64,000 nt of DNA from Affinundibacterium macrobrachii. Its GTDB lineage: Bacteria; Pseudomonadota; Gammaproteobacteria; Burkholderiales; Burkholderiaceae_D. The notes under the pieces were generated by a model. The model was not told where the DNA came from and searched no databases. It worked only from the letters and a program-made list of their open reading frames with translations. Numbering within the stretch: the first letter of the stretch is position 1; every line of letters starts with the position of its first letter. The position numbers were made by a program, and so were the translations under genes. The stretch covers positions 620,001 to 684,000 of the forward strand of contig NZ_BMYT01000003.1 of assembly GCF_014652415.1 (NCBI RefSeq). Direction: 5' to 3'. Positions 43,863 to 55,743 of this stretch are shown here, piece by piece.

Positions 43863-46658
43863 TTAGAACTTGTAAGTACCGTTCACATAGAAAGTACGGA
43901 AGCTTGGTGCCCAACCACCGCGCCAGTCGGTTGGGTTTTCTGCCGCAAATACATTACCAACGAAGAAGTTCAGTTTTGTATTTTTAATGCCAGTGTATGA
44001 CAAGCTGTAGTTCACAAACGTACTTGCATCGATACGCTCACAAGTTGCCATATTTTCTGGCGCTACTTTTTGCGTTACGCAGTAAGTTGGGGAAGACAAG
44101 CTATTTGAGCTGTATCCACTTGCATAGTTAACGATAACGGCATTATCCCAGTTACCAGTTTTCAATGCTGCAGTCACTTTTGCACCCAATTGACCGCCAC
44201 GATCGTAAGTACCAACTACGTTTTTGTTCCATGTGTTATCTGCAACACTGAAAGTTTGATATTTCAACTCGTAGTTACCATCAAGATTCAAACGCAAAGT
44301 ACCAATGTTATCCAACTTGATTGTTGTTCTCGCGTCGAAATCGAAACCAGAAGCACGTGTTTTACCAGTGTTCACGTATGGGTTGTAAACCATACCCAAT
44401 TTGCCGATATTTTGGAAAGTAACGCTATTGGTTGGTGCGTATTTCTTCACCAATGCCAAGAATTCGTTATCTGTCGCAGAATTATCAACACGCAACAATT
44501 GACCTGCTGGCAAAGTAGCTTCGCCTTTCAAGATGTCAACAACAGAACGTGTGCCGATTTCATCTTTACGTTCGATATTGTAGTAGTCGATACCAAATGA
44601 CCATTGTTTAGATGGTGCAAATACCAGACCCATCGTGTACGAACGTGAAGTTTCTGGTTTCAAATCAGGATTTGAAGACACGAAACTTGGCAAGCTTGCT
44701 GAGCAATCGCCGTTACGATAGCTGTTACCCAAAGCTTTATCCGCTGTTGTTGCCGCTGGGTTGCTTTGAATCAGATTATTCAAAGTAGTCGCGATTGGGC
44801 AACGACGCAAATCATTGTTGCCGTTGGATACTGAGCTACGACCCAAACCATTACCAGATTCAACGATGTTTGGTGCACGGAAACCACCAGATGCTGTTGC
44901 ACGAACTAACAATGCATCAGTTACTGTGTAACGCAAGCCGAGTTTTGGAGAAACGTGAGCATCGAAGTCACCTTGTTTATCCGCACGCAAAGCTGCACTT
45001 ACTTCGAAGTTCTTCACAACAGGAATAGTCGCTTCTGAGAAGATAGAGTATTGGTTACGTGAATCTTTCACTTGCAAGCCGAAAATACCAACCAATTCAC
45101 CATTCAATACGTTGTCAGAGCTCTTCATTTCATAAGCTTCATGACGCACATCTGCGCCAACCGCAAATGACAATGGACCAGCTGGCAATTGCATCAATTC
45201 ACCAGTCAAAGTCGCATCCATAAAGGTGATCGCAGATTTACCATTTGTCGTACGAATTGGGAACATGGACTCTAACAAGGCACGGTCATTCTTTTTGCCA
45301 AAAACATAGGTCTTGTTAATGATCGCATCGGTGTAACCTTTAGCGCTAACCGCACGTGTTACCTTATCAGCAGTCGATTCCATATGGCCGAATGCAGATT
45401 TCCAATCATAGTTGCCCAAAGTGCCGTCCAACGCCAACATGACACGGTATTGATCAGAATTAGTTTTGTTGAAGTTAAAACCATCGCCAGTATCCATCAT
45501 ACGTGCGCGATATTCGACTGGCGTTGTGTATGGGTTATTTGGGTGGCCAACTGGGAGTTTTGGATAGCTGAATGGGCCAACCATCTTGCCGCCATACACG
45601 TTGTACCAGATGCTGCTTGAAGAAGTAGCTGAACCATTACTTACATTGAATGGTGCCAAAATGTAAGAGTCGAAAGACTTAGAGTAAGTAACTTCGAAAT
45701 TTGCATCGATCTCTGAGCCAATTTTGAAACGTGTGTTACTTGCTAAAGCATAGCGTTCGCTGTTAGTAGTTTGACCACCGTACTGCAAGATATCCATCTT
45801 ACATTGCTTATCAACTGGATCGATATCACCTGCTGGGCAACCAGGTGCAGCAACAATGTTGGTGCTGCTTAAGAAGTAGTTACCAGTTGGTGAAAAAGAA
45901 CTTCTTGCATCCCAAGTCGAACGACCTGGTGTTAAACGATGCCAATCTGGGTACAAGTTACGCATTTCTTCAGTGGTGTAACCGTCGCGCTTATTGCCTT
46001 CAATCGTCAAATAAGTATTGAAGCCATTTTTTGCAACATCACCGTATCCATAGATTGCTGATACGTTGCGTGTACGACGGTCAGAAAGATTTTCTGTACC
46101 TGTGTAACCTGCTTTGATTTGTGCGCCTTGGAAATTTTTACGCAAAATAATATTAATAACACCTGCGATCGCGTCTGAACCATAGATAGCAGATGCGCCA
46201 TCTTTCAAAATTTCAACACGGTCAATTGAATCCGCAGCAATTGCGTTCAAATCCGTGAAGTTATCTTGCGCACCATCGGACAAGCCATAAGGAGCGATAC
46301 GACGGCCATTAACCAATACCAGAGTCGCTACTTTACCCAAGCCACGCATACCGACTGCAGATGCACCAGTCGCGAAGCTACCAGAAGAACTAGATGCTGC
46401 ATTCAAGCTCGTGCCAACAGCAACAGAATCAGTCAAAACGCCGAGCGCAGTCGTTGCACCAGAACGCTCGATGTCTTCACGCGTTAACACTTGCACGGAT
46501 GCAGATGTCTCAATATTTGTACGTTTAATACTTGAACCAGTAATTTCAATTTTTTGAATTTTTGGTGCAGTATCTTGAGCAAAAGCTGGCGCAATGCTAA
46601 CCATCGCATGTACGACGCCAACTGCCATTAAGGCCTTAGTCATCTGTTTGAGTTTCAT
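43863..46658 (-). CDS. TonB-dependent outer membrane receptor
   Basis: A 931-residue outer-membrane transporter. The signal peptide ends near 'VSIAPAFAQD' (about residue 27). The TonB box region is around 'QKIEITGSSIKRTN', the plug contains 'LVLVNGRRIAPYGLSD' and 'VEILKDGASAIYGSDAIAGV', and the barrel covers the rest, ending in the typical aromatic C-terminus (FYVNGTYKF). The conserved plug motifs and size are those of receptors for oligosaccharides or peptides rather than classical siderophore receptors; no helper gene identifies the substrate. Upstream lies a hairpin in its leader. It is transcribed towards a bidirectional terminator. Confidence 0.93.
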   Translation of the reverse strand: MKLKQMTKALMAVGVVHAMVSIAPAFAQDTAPKIQKIEITGSSIKRTNIETSASVQVLTREDIERSGATTALGVLTDSVAVGTSLNAASSSSGSFATGASAVGMRGLGKVATLVLVNGRRIAPYGLSDGAQDNFTDLNAIAADSIDRVEILKDGASAIYGSDAIAGVINIILRKNFQGAQIKAGYTGTENLSDRRTRNVSAIYGYGDVAKNGFNTYLTIEGNKRDGYTTEEMRNLYPDWHRLTPGRSTWDARSSFSPTGNYFLSSTNIVAAPGCPAGDIDPVDKQCKMDILQYGGQTTNSERYALASNTRFKIGSEIDANFEVTYSKSFDSYILAPFNVSNGSATSSSSIWYNVYGGKMVGPFSYPKLPVGHPNNPYTTPVEYRARMMDTGDGFNFNKTNSDQYRVMLALDGTLGNYDWKSAFGHMESTADKVTRAVSAKGYTDAIINKTYVFGKKNDRALLESMFPIRTTNGKSAITFMDATLTGELMQLPAGPLSFAVGADVRHEAYEMKSSDNVLNGELVGIFGLQVKDSRNQYSIFSEATIPVVKNFEVSAALRADKQGDFDAHVSPKLGLRYTVTDALLVRATASGGFRAPNIVESGNGLGRSSVSNGNNDLRRCPIATTLNNLIQSNPAATTADKALGNSYRNGDCSASLPSFVSSNPDLKPETSRSYTMGLVFAPSKQWSFGIDYYNIERKDEIGTRSVVDILKGEATLPAGQLLRVDNSATDNEFLALVKKYAPTNSVTFQNIGKLGMVYNPYVNTGKTRASGFDFDARTTIKLDNIGTLRLNLDGNYELKYQTFSVADNTWNKNVVGTYDRGGQLGAKVTAALKTGNWDNAVIVNYASGYSSNSLSSPTYCVTQKVAPENMATCERIDASTFVNYSLSYTGIKNTKLNFFVGNVFAAENPTDWRGGWAPSFRTFYVNGTYKF

Positions 46659-47066
46659 AGTTTCTCTCTTGTGTTTGTTGAAATTCTACCACTATTTTGT
46701 AATCACCCTAGCGTACGAGGCAAGGGTGACACTGCCAATTATGAAAGTTATTTTTCACAATCAAAAATGAAGCAACTTGAAATAATACAAGATTTAAGCG
46801 GAAACTATCTATAAATATTTTAGTTACCACAACATTTTCAATTGGTTTTGAGGAAGATCACTTGAAATTATGAAAATTAAATTGCAAATTTGAGCAGTGA
46901 ATCGCCGAACTTCAAAAACAAAAGCACGATCAACAAGATTGGGCAGCAGAATAGAAATTAAAAACCATCAGGGTATGAAGTTGCGCAAGATGAAATTAAT
47001 TTGCGCGATGGGGCTATTTGCGAAATTTCGATAAGAGAGAACGATCTCTTGAGCGCTATGGGGAAG
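46659..47066. other. Upstream region of the TonB receptor gene
   Basis: No gene is visible. TCACCCT (46703-46709) and AGGGTGA (46723-46729) form a seven-base stem about 45 bases before the receptor's start, inside the likely leader; it might be an operator or a leader hairpin. The remainder (46730-47066) is AT-rich and holds nothing further that I recognise. Confidence 0.4.
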
Positions 47067-47264
47067 TTACAAATCACCTTGATTATCGGGCTCAGCGCTC
47101 GTCTTGGCATCAAGCTTTCTGCCTCGTTGCTGCAAAGCCTGACGCAACAAGTACTCGACTTGCGCATTTGCGCTGCGCAATTCTTGCGCTGCCATGCGTT
47201 CAATCTCGACCCAAAGCACAGGGTCGATACGAAGTGGAAATGATTTTTTACCGGGACTAGCCAT
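47067..47264 (-). CDS. Ribbon-helix-helix (Arc-type) DNA-binding protein
   Basis: A 65-residue protein with the RHH pattern: short beta-strand 'KSFPLRIDPVLWVEIERMAA', then helix 'SANAQVEYLLRQALQQRGRK'. Proteins of this form are also found as antitoxins, but no toxin gene is adjacent. It is the last gene of the SPFH operon, six bases after the preceding stop, so it may regulate that operon. Confidence 0.78.
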   Translation of the reverse strand: MASPGKKSFPLRIDPVLWVEIERMAAQELRSANAQVEYLLRQALQQRGRKLDAKTSAEPDNQGDL

Positions 47265-47270
47265 GGCGAT

Positions 47271-47750
47271 TTACTGTAATTGAGTGAGGCGTGCCTGCAA
47301 TTTTGCATAAAGCACTTCAGGCTCAGCAGAACCTAGACGAATTTTGCTGCCATCTTTCTTGTAGATTCGTACTGCGCCATTGCCAGCCGCGTTATACAAC
47401 ATACCTTCTCTGGTAAGGCGTATTCCCTTCCCCTCATACCAGCGTGTACGACAAAGCTCAACGCGTTGAATCTGCGAGATCGCCAAGCACCAGCTTGGCC
47501 ATTTCAATAGCCCAAAGTGCCAACGCAAAGTTTGTTCGTCAAGCTGCACCGTGAAATGACCGAAAATAAGCAAAGCAATCAAATTGATCAAGCTCATGAA
47601 GACCACGAGCTGAATCATCTGCGCTGCTCTTTGTTCAGGCGGCGCATCTACACCAAACAAGGCGACCGCGACCGTGCTGATTGGCAGTATCAACCATAAC
47701 AACAGCAAAAATTGTCGCGATTCGTATTGAGGCATTTGTTTACTCTTCAT
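47271..47750 (-). CDS. Unknown two-TM membrane protein
   Basis: A 159-residue protein with two membrane segments near residues 14-32 and 45-65 ('FLLLLWLILPISTVAVALF' and 'MIQLVVFMSLINLIALLIFG') followed by a small cytosolic domain of about 90 residues with beta-strand pattern ('LRWHFGLLKWPSWCLAISQI', 'GAVRIYKKDGSKIRLGS'). The domain resembles bacterial PH-like domains. The start codon overlaps the end of the 36-residue gene upstream by 11 bases, so the two are coupled. Confidence 0.78.
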   Translation of the reverse strand: MKSKQMPQYESRQFLLLLWLILPISTVAVALFGVDAPPEQRAAQMIQLVVFMSLINLIALLIFGHFTVQLDEQTLRWHFGLLKWPSWCLAISQIQRVELCRTRWYEGKGIRLTREGMLYNAAGNGAVRIYKKDGSKIRLGSAEPEVLYAKLQARLTQLQ

Positions 47751-47850
47751 TGTTTGCAGGTTCGACTACTGCGATCCTTGCAACAGATTTTTTCTTGGCA
47801 GCGATGCCAACACATACGGCAATAAAAACGATGATCATCACAGCTTGCAT
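47740..47850 (-). CDS. Small membrane protein of 36 residues, not in usual gene lists
   Basis: On the minus strand an ATG at 47850 (or the one just before it at 47853) is preceded by AGAGGGG (47857-47863) at a proper distance of six bases. The frame gives 36 residues: one hydrophobic helix (QAVMIIVFIAVCVGIA), a KKK stop-transfer and a short cytosolic tail ending VVEPANNEE. Its stop lies inside the start region of the next gene, and it follows the SPFH gene by 39 bases in the same direction. Position, ribosome-binding site and topology argue for a real gene. Confidence 0.7.
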   Translation of the reverse strand: MQAVMIIVFIAVCVGIAAKKKSVARIAVVEPANNEE

Positions 47851-47889
47851 CATGCACCCCTCTTTCTCAAATCTTACTCAAAATCGAAT

Positions 47890-48798
47890 TTAATTGTACA
47901 AAGTACCTGTATTAATCACCGGCTGCGTTTCTTTATCTGAACACAAAACCACTAATAGGTTACTCACCATGGCCGCTTTGCGCTCGTCATCTAATTCCAC
48001 AATTTGACGCTCCGACAATCCTTGCAGTGCCTCTTCCACCATGCTGACAGCACCTTGCACAATTTTCTTGCGCGCACTAATAATCGCTTCAGCTTGCTGA
48101 CGACGTAACATGACTTGCGCAATTTCCTGCGCATACGCTAAGTGCGTAAGCTTGGCATCTTCTACATCAATCCCTGCAGCGACAAACCGGTTATGCAATT
48201 CTTGTCGCATTGCGTTGGCAACCACGTCCATCCCTGCACGCAAGGTAGTTTCGCCAGTCGCCAAGTCTTCACCATCATCATAAGCATATTGTGCCGCAAG
48301 ATGGCGAATCGCCGCCTCCGCCTGCACTTGGACAAAACGCTCGAAGTCATCCACGTTAAAAATTGCTAAAGCTGTTTCTTCAACGCGCCAAACAATTGCA
48401 GCACCAATCTCCACCGGATTACCACGCTTGTCATTCACTTTAAGCGGTGGCGTATTCAAAGTGCGGGCACGCAAACTTAACTTGCGTTTGGTATATAAAA
48501 AATTTGCCCAACGCAGACCTTCACTACGGTCGGTTCCTTTGTAATCCCCAAACAAAGAAAGTAACACCGCCTCATTTGGTTGCAGCATATACAAGCCTGC
48601 AAAAATCATCGTGCCAATCACGTTCAATAACAACTTTGCAACCACACTCACTAGCGTGTGCTCACTCGCATTAAGCAATAGCGCAACGCCAGCAACTTGC
48701 AAGAACACGCCTAAACCCAACATTGCATAACCATTTTTTGATTGTAATTGGCGCTCTTGAATAATCTTTTTTGTCGATAACTGCTTCTCTTGAACCAT
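47890..48798 (-). CDS. SPFH domain (stomatin/prohibitin-like) membrane protein
   Basis: A protein of 302 residues when started at the ATG at 48798 (MVQEKQLSTKK), with GGAGA (48804-48808) upstream; the ATG at 48801 is equally possible. Two membrane segments near residues 27-44 and 52-75 are followed by the SPFH core ('PNEAVLLSLFGDYKGTDRSE', 'LKVNDKRGNPVEIGAAIVWR', 'DFERFVQVQAEAAIRHLAA') and a long helical region ('VMLRRQQAEAIISARKKIVQ'). Such proteins organise membrane microdomains. The following small genes probably belong to the same complex or operon. Confidence 0.88.
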   Translation of the reverse strand: MVQEKQLSTKKIIQERQLQSKNGYAMLGLGVFLQVAGVALLLNASEHTLVSVVAKLLLNVIGTMIFAGLYMLQPNEAVLLSLFGDYKGTDRSEGLRWANFLYTKRKLSLRARTLNTPPLKVNDKRGNPVEIGAAIVWRVEETALAIFNVDDFERFVQVQAEAAIRHLAAQYAYDDGEDLATGETTLRAGMDVVANAMRQELHNRFVAAGIDVEDAKLTHLAYAQEIAQVMLRRQQAEAIISARKKIVQGAVSMVEEALQGLSERQIVELDDERKAAMVSNLLVVLCSDKETQPVINTGTLYN

Positions 48799-48989
48799 CA
48801 TTTTCTCCGTTAGATTAAGTGATCTGATGAAATTACAAAACGATTCATATGAAATCAAAGTGATATCACTTTAATTTCACTCTAATCAGAAGTCAAGTTT
48901 TTTTATCAAAATTTTTCAATGTCCGACAACCAACAAAATTGGCACATCAGGTAAGATGCTTCGCAATAGAAGAATCTTATTTCCCACCC

Positions 48990-50375
48990 ATGAAAACCAA
49001 AATACGTACCGAGCTTGCGAAGCTTTGGCAAATTGCATGGCCTGTACTCATTGGTCAACTTGCAACAGTTGGTATGTCTGTTGCCGATGTCGCCATGACT
49101 GGGCATCTGAGTGCAGAAGACCTAGCCGCGGTAGCGCTCGGCGCATCGCTCTGGTCCATTATCTTAGTGACCGTCATGGGCGTGATGATTTCAATTAACG
49201 CCGTGGTTGCGCACGAGGTAGGTGCCGGCGCATTCGAAAAAATCCCCCACATCATGCGCCAATCCATGTGGATGGCATTTGGTGTTGGCATGATTGCCTG
49301 CCTGATTCTCAATTTATCAACGCATGTATTTAGTTACTTGCAACTTGATCCCTTTGTTCAGAAAAAAGCCACCGAATTTGTGCGCGTGATCAGCATAGGC
49401 ATGCCCGCCTTCGCCATGTACCGAGCGCTGTATAGCTACACCACAAGTCTGAACGAAACCAAGCCAATTATGATGATTGCGATCCTTGGTTTGATATTCA
49501 ATGTGATCGTCAACTACCTATTCATCTACGGTAAATTTGGACTGCCGCAGCTTGGTTCCACGGGTTCTGCAATGGCAACCGGGATTGCAATGTGGCTAAT
49601 GTTAGGAGCCATGCTTTGGTGGATACACCATTCGCCGATCTATAAACGAACCTTCCCTTTCACACACAGAGAAAAACCAAACTGGGTAGAAATTCGCTCT
49701 ATGTTGCGCATAGGCTTACCAATTGGCGTTACTTACTTTGCCGAAGTGTCGGCATTCTCCGCCGTCGGTCTATTGGTGGCACGCTTCGGCGTTGTAGCGA
49801 TTTCAGCGAATCAAATTGCTTTGAATTTTTCGTCTCTAGTATTCATGGTGCCGATGAGTTTAGGCATTGCGCTCACAACCCGCGTTAGCCAAACTTTAGG
49901 TGAAGGTGATGTCGTTCATGCGCGCTTTGTATCGTGGACAGGGGTTGGTGTTTCTTTAGTTTTTGCCGTCATTTCAGCGAGCATGATGACGCTGTTACGT
50001 TATGAAGTTGTCGCGGCTTATACTTCAGATCCGATGATTCAAGAAGTCACCGCAAATCTCTTATTGCTTGCTGCAATTTTCCAGCTTTCAGATGCAGCGC
50101 AAATTACCATCTCTTGCGCACTGCGCGGCTACAAAGTCACGCGCATCCCGATGTTCATTCACATCATGGCGTTTTATGGTTTCGCAATGCCGATAGGATT
50201 AGTCTTGGGATTAGCACCAGATTGGATGCCTTGGCACCCAGCAAAACCGATGGAAGCCAGCGGTTTCTGGATTGGCTTAGTGCTCGGATTAACAGTGGCT
50301 GCAATTATGTTAGGCATCTTTCTACATCGTTTATCCACCTCACGTATCGCTTATCATTTGCGTACCAACCCATAG
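48990..50375 (+). CDS. MATE family multidrug efflux protein (NorM-type)
   Basis: A 461-residue transporter with twelve membrane segments in two pseudo-symmetric halves ('LAKLWQIAWPVLIGQLATV' at the start, and 'LRIGLPIGVTYFAEVSAFSA' at the start of the second half). NorM-type exporters use Na+ or H+ to expel cationic compounds. The start at 48990 follows the family length; the ATG at 48939 would add 17 poorly conserved residues. It is divergent from the SPFH operon across about 190 bases. Confidence 0.9.
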   Translation: MKTKIRTELAKLWQIAWPVLIGQLATVGMSVADVAMTGHLSAEDLAAVALGASLWSIILVTVMGVMISINAVVAHEVGAGAFEKIPHIMRQSMWMAFGVGMIACLILNLSTHVFSYLQLDPFVQKKATEFVRVISIGMPAFAMYRALYSYTTSLNETKPIMMIAILGLIFNVIVNYLFIYGKFGLPQLGSTGSAMATGIAMWLMLGAMLWWIHHSPIYKRTFPFTHREKPNWVEIRSMLRIGLPIGVTYFAEVSAFSAVGLLVARFGVVAISANQIALNFSSLVFMVPMSLGIALTTRVSQTLGEGDVVHARFVSWTGVGVSLVFAVISASMMTLLRYEVVAAYTSDPMIQEVTANLLLLAAIFQLSDAAQITISCALRGYKVTRIPMFIHIMAFYGFAMPIGLVLGLAPDWMPWHPAKPMEASGFWIGLVLGLTVAAIMLGIFLHRLSTSRIAYHLRTNP

Positions 50376-50507
50376 CGCAACGAAGCATACAATGGCGCAA
50401 ACTAGTCGCGCTGAAAAGCACATAGTGTAAAATGTCGGATTAAATCCAATAATCTTTCCATTTGCGCAATCCCGATTTTGCGTGAATATTTTTAAGCAAA
50501 GTTCATT

Positions 50508-51599
50508 ATGAGTCTCCAATGCGGCATCGTCGGCCTACCCAATGTCGGCAAATCTACGCTTTTTAATGCCTTAACAAAAGCAGGTATCCCAGCCGAAAAC
50601 TATCCTTTCTGCACGATCGAACCAAATGTTGGCGTCGTCGAAGTACCTGATCCGCGCCTAAAACAGTTGTCTGAAATCGTTAAACCAGAACGCGTACAAA
50701 ATGCGATTGTGGAGTTTGTCGATATCGCCGGCTTGGTTGCAGGTGCTTCCAAGGGCGAAGGCTTAGGCAATCAATTTCTTGCACACATCCGCGAAACCGA
50801 TGCGATTGTGAACGTAGTTCGCTGCTTTGAAGACGACAACGTAATTCACGTTGCCGGCAAAGTAAGCCCGTTAGATGATATCGAGGTTATTCAAACCGAG
50901 TTATGCTTAGCTGACATGGGCTCAGTGGAAAAAGCGATTCATCGCGAAAATAAAAAAGCACGCTCTGGCGACAAAGATGCACTCAAGCTCGTTACCTTGC
51001 TTGAGAAAATCATGCCAGGCTTGAATGACGCGGTACCAATTCGCGCGATGGGCTTAGACAAAGAAGAAATGGCGTTGATCAAGCCGATGTGCCTGATCAC
51101 AGCCAAACCAGCAATGTATGTAGCCAATGTGTCGGATGACGGCTTTACTAATAATCCTTTGTTAGACCAATTGACCGAATTCGCAGCTAAACAAAATGCG
51201 CCTATCGTCGCAATTTGTGCCGCGATCGAATCTGAAATTGCGGATTTAGAAGATGAAGATAAAGCCGCTTTCCTAGCAGACATGGGAATGGAAGAGCCAG
51301 GATTAGATCGCTTGATTCGCGCTGCGTTTAAACTATTAGGCCTGCAAACCTATTTCACCGCAGGCGTAAAAGAAGTACGCGCTTGGACTATTCATATTGG
51401 CGATACAGCACCACAAGCAGCGGGCGTTATTCATACTGATTTTGAGCGCGGTTTCATTCGCGCGCAAACCATCGCATTTGAAGATTACGTCGCACACAAA
51501 GGCGAAGCAGGTGCAAAAGAAGCGGGCAAGATGCGCGCCGAAGGTAAAGAGTATGTTGTTAAAGATGGCGATGTTTTGAATTTCTTGTTCAACGTCTAA
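50508..51599 (+). CDS. ychF: YchF, redox-regulated ATPase of the Obg family
   Basis: A 363-residue P-loop NTPase that binds ATP rather than GTP. G1 is '[14 protein letters not shown]' near residue 9, G3 is '[19 protein letters not shown]', and 'NVSDDG' stands in the place of the NKxD motif. The C-terminal TGS domain is complete ('[20 protein letters not shown]', '[17 protein letters not shown]'). The length equals the family standard. It is a single gene, followed by a strong terminator. Confidence 0.96.
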   Translation: MSLQCGIVGLPNVGKSTLFNALTKAGIPAENYPFCTIEPNVGVVEVPDPRLKQLSEIVKPERVQNAIVEFVDIAGLVAGASKGEGLGNQFLAHIRETDAIVNVVRCFEDDNVIHVAGKVSPLDDIEVIQTELCLADMGSVEKAIHRENKKARSGDKDALKLVTLLEKIMPGLNDAVPIRAMGLDKEEMALIKPMCLITAKPAMYVANVSDDGFTNNPLLDQLTEFAAKQNAPIVAICAAIESEIADLEDEDKAAFLADMGMEEPGLDRLIRAAFKLLGLQTYFTAGVKEVRAWTIHIGDTAPQAAGVIHTDFERGFIRAQTIAFEDYVAHKGEAGAKEAGKMRAEGKEYVVKDGDVLNFLFNV

Positions 51600-51647
51600 A
51601 TCGTATTTCCGTTCATCACGTCCAATGCATCCAGCGTTGGGCGAATA

Positions 51648-51690
51648 AAAAATCCCACGTACCAAACTAAACGGAGCGTGGGATTTTTTT
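51648..51690 (+). terminator. Intrinsic terminator after ychF
   Basis: ATCCCACG (51652-51659, preceded by six A) pairs with CGTGGGAT (51677-51684), followed by seven T. It also serves the convergent gene in the other direction. Confidence 0.9.
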
Positions 51691-51730
51691 ATGCTCTCTA
51701 CTCTCAATGTGCGATTAGGTGATCCAACTT

Positions 51731-52555
51731 CTACAACCCCACCGCGACACTTAGTCCATTAAAATTGCGTTTACGCGACTCACTCGCTTCAGTTTTACTA
51801 TCTTCATAAACCAGCTCAATCACCGCATCATCAGAATAAGCATTATTGAACAAGCTTAAAGAGTAACTCGACTTTGATAAATCGACAGGAAGCGATTGAC
51901 GACGATCACCTTCGATGAGGGTTGCTTCCTTCAAGCCCATAAATTCAGCCGGAAAACTAAAGCTCACTTTCTTGGTATTGCAAGGACCACCTAAAGCTCG
52001 TACGAAATTTCTCGCTATAAAAGGCAAGTCATCGTAATAGATTGCCCAAAACATTTCGCACTCCAAACGCAAATCGCCAAGACGGCGTTGATTCACCAAC
52101 ACTGTTGGACTACGTACCAAAGGCCACCAGCGGAACATATCTTTTTTTCGATTAATCATTAACTCAGCGTTTTGCTCTTTTGCCTGCGAATCGATAGGCA
52201 AACTAAAGCTACCATCTTCGGCAATTGGAATGGGACGAGAGAATGTATCTGTCGATAAACGCAAACTCACCCCACGCAATTCAACTTCAGCGCGACGCGG
52301 TTTCAAAATAAATTTATGCGATGCTTGCGGCGCGCGCGCATGAAATTTCTCAAATGCATCGACACCCTTTAGCATGACACGATATGATTTCCAGTCAGGG
52401 TTTTTGGCATTCGTTACCTCTACCGTTTGCGTTACGCCATCATCAGATTTCTCTTGTGGCGGAGGCGCCTCGCCTTGTTCCTGCGCAAATGAGATCGATG
52501 CAAATGAGAACGAGCAACACAACAATATCAACAGAGTTCGAAACGAGAATTTCAT
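51731..52555 (-). CDS. Unknown secreted protein
   Basis: A 274-residue protein with a clear signal peptide (MKFSFRTLLILLCCSFSFAS, cleavage near residue 24). A Pro/Glu-rich linker follows (residues 25-50), then a beta-rich domain: 'HKFILKPRRAEVELRGVSLR', 'RWWPLVRSPTVLVNQRRLGD', 'CEMFWAIYYDDLPF' and 'PAEFMGLKEATLIEGDR'. I do not recognise the family. The two Cys near 'LECEMFW' and 'GPCNTKK' could form a disulfide in the periplasm. It stands alone, convergent with ychF. Confidence 0.65.
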   Translation of the reverse strand: MKFSFRTLLILLCCSFSFASISFAQEQGEAPPPQEKSDDGVTQTVEVTNAKNPDWKSYRVMLKGVDAFEKFHARAPQASHKFILKPRRAEVELRGVSLRLSTDTFSRPIPIAEDGSFSLPIDSQAKEQNAELMINRKKDMFRWWPLVRSPTVLVNQRRLGDLRLECEMFWAIYYDDLPFIARNFVRALGGPCNTKKVSFSFPAEFMGLKEATLIEGDRRQSLPVDLSKSSYSLSLFNNAYSDDAVIELVYEDSKTEASESRKRNFNGLSVAVGL

Positions 52556-52844
52556 AGATCAAGACAGACGAGTTAGGAGGAGAAGTATTATTGAAGCGCA
52601 GAAAAAAATTCGCAAAAGAAATTTACAAAGTACATTCAGCTAAGCCCAATTGGTAGCAAGCAACTTGATTTATGCCTTGCGGAAACTATGTAGTATTAGG
52701 ACGACATATTCCATGTCACGAAATCGTATGCATGTCGCTCGCATGTTAAAAAGTGTAAGTTGATTCCAGCATATCCAAGCACATGATACAGTTATAGCAT
52801 TGATGTAGACCGCCTTGATTGATACATCTGTACGCGAGAAATTT

Positions 52845-54259
<1,415 letters not shown>

Positions 54260-54301
54260 TTATTGCTGAGAAACTACACATAAAACGATTTACTAAATAA
54301 A

Positions 54302-54840
<539 letters not shown>

Positions 54841-54909
54841 TTATTTTTACTAAGTTCACTTGGTAAAACGCGACTTAGCGATTATTTTAGACGGGCATTA
54901 TCCCAGATT

Positions 54910-55569
54910 TTAAGCGGCTTCACCGGAATCCGTGTTGCGTTGCAACAAATGAAAGTACACACTCCCCGCTTTATCTTCTCTCAGCACTTGCCACCTCATC
55001 GTCTGCGTTGTAGCCAAGCTTGCGAAGGCTTGCTCCGATTCCACATACAAAACGCCATTTGGCGCCAACAAATCTACGCATAGCGGCAACACTTTTTCCA
55101 AGAAGCCCAAATTGAATGGCGGATCAAGAAAAATCACTTCGAACTTGTCGGTTTTAGCAAATAAGCTTTTTAACAATACCAACGCATCACCACGCTGCAA
55201 GTAAATTTGATCCGCTTTGAGTTTTTCCTTGACCTGCTGTAGTTGGGCAAATGCCGCAGGAAAAGCCTCAAACATGGTCACTTTTTTTGCGCCACGACTA
55301 GCAGCCTCAAATCCCAACGCACCACTGCCAGCAAAAACGTCTAAGCATGACAGTTGCTGCCATTGACCATCCCACACATGATTCAACCAATTAAACAGCG
55401 TTTCTCTCACCCGGTCAGGTGTCGGTCGCAAACCCTCGCCATCAATCACAGTCAAAGGCGTACGTTTCCACTCGCCACCAATGATGCGGACTTGATGACT
55501 TGCTTTGGCATGCTTGGCTGGCTTGCTTGATGATGCGCTTGGATTGTGGCGTTTCTTGATGTGATTCAT
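54910..55569 (-). CDS. rsmD: 16S rRNA m2G966 methyltransferase
   Basis: A 219-residue SAM-dependent methyltransferase that methylates G966 of 16S rRNA. 'VRIIGGEWKRTPL' and 'LRPTPDRVRETLFNWL' mark the N-terminus, 'CLDVFAGSGALGFEAASRGA' is the SAM motif near residue 75, and 'VIFLDPPFNLG' near 137 is the DPPF catalytic motif. The first 28 residues are a basic extension. It is divergent from ftsY across about 170 bases. Confidence 0.95.
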   Translation of the reverse strand: MNHIKKRHNPSASSSKPAKHAKASHQVRIIGGEWKRTPLTVIDGEGLRPTPDRVRETLFNWLNHVWDGQWQQLSCLDVFAGSGALGFEAASRGAKKVTMFEAFPAAFAQLQQVKEKLKADQIYLQRGDALVLLKSLFAKTDKFEVIFLDPPFNLGFLEKVLPLCVDLLAPNGVLYVESEQAFASLATTQTMRWQVLREDKAGSVYFHLLQRNTDSGEAA

Positions 55570-55743
55570 AGCGGGGGGCGAAAAATCGCGGTAAGGCTCT
55601 GTTAGAATGGCAGCATTCTAAAGGTTTTTCGCACACGCTTTGCATTTCTCCGATGATCGGCAACCGACTTCACCGAATTGTCTTAGCCGGCACTCCAGTC
55701 TTTGCGAAATCTCTCAACACTATTTTTGAGTACAAGTTCATCA

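Noticed and set aside
47067-47264. A toxin-antitoxin module built on the ribbon-helix-helix gene
   Set aside because: No toxin-like gene is adjacent; the gene is fused in order and spacing to the SPFH operon instead.
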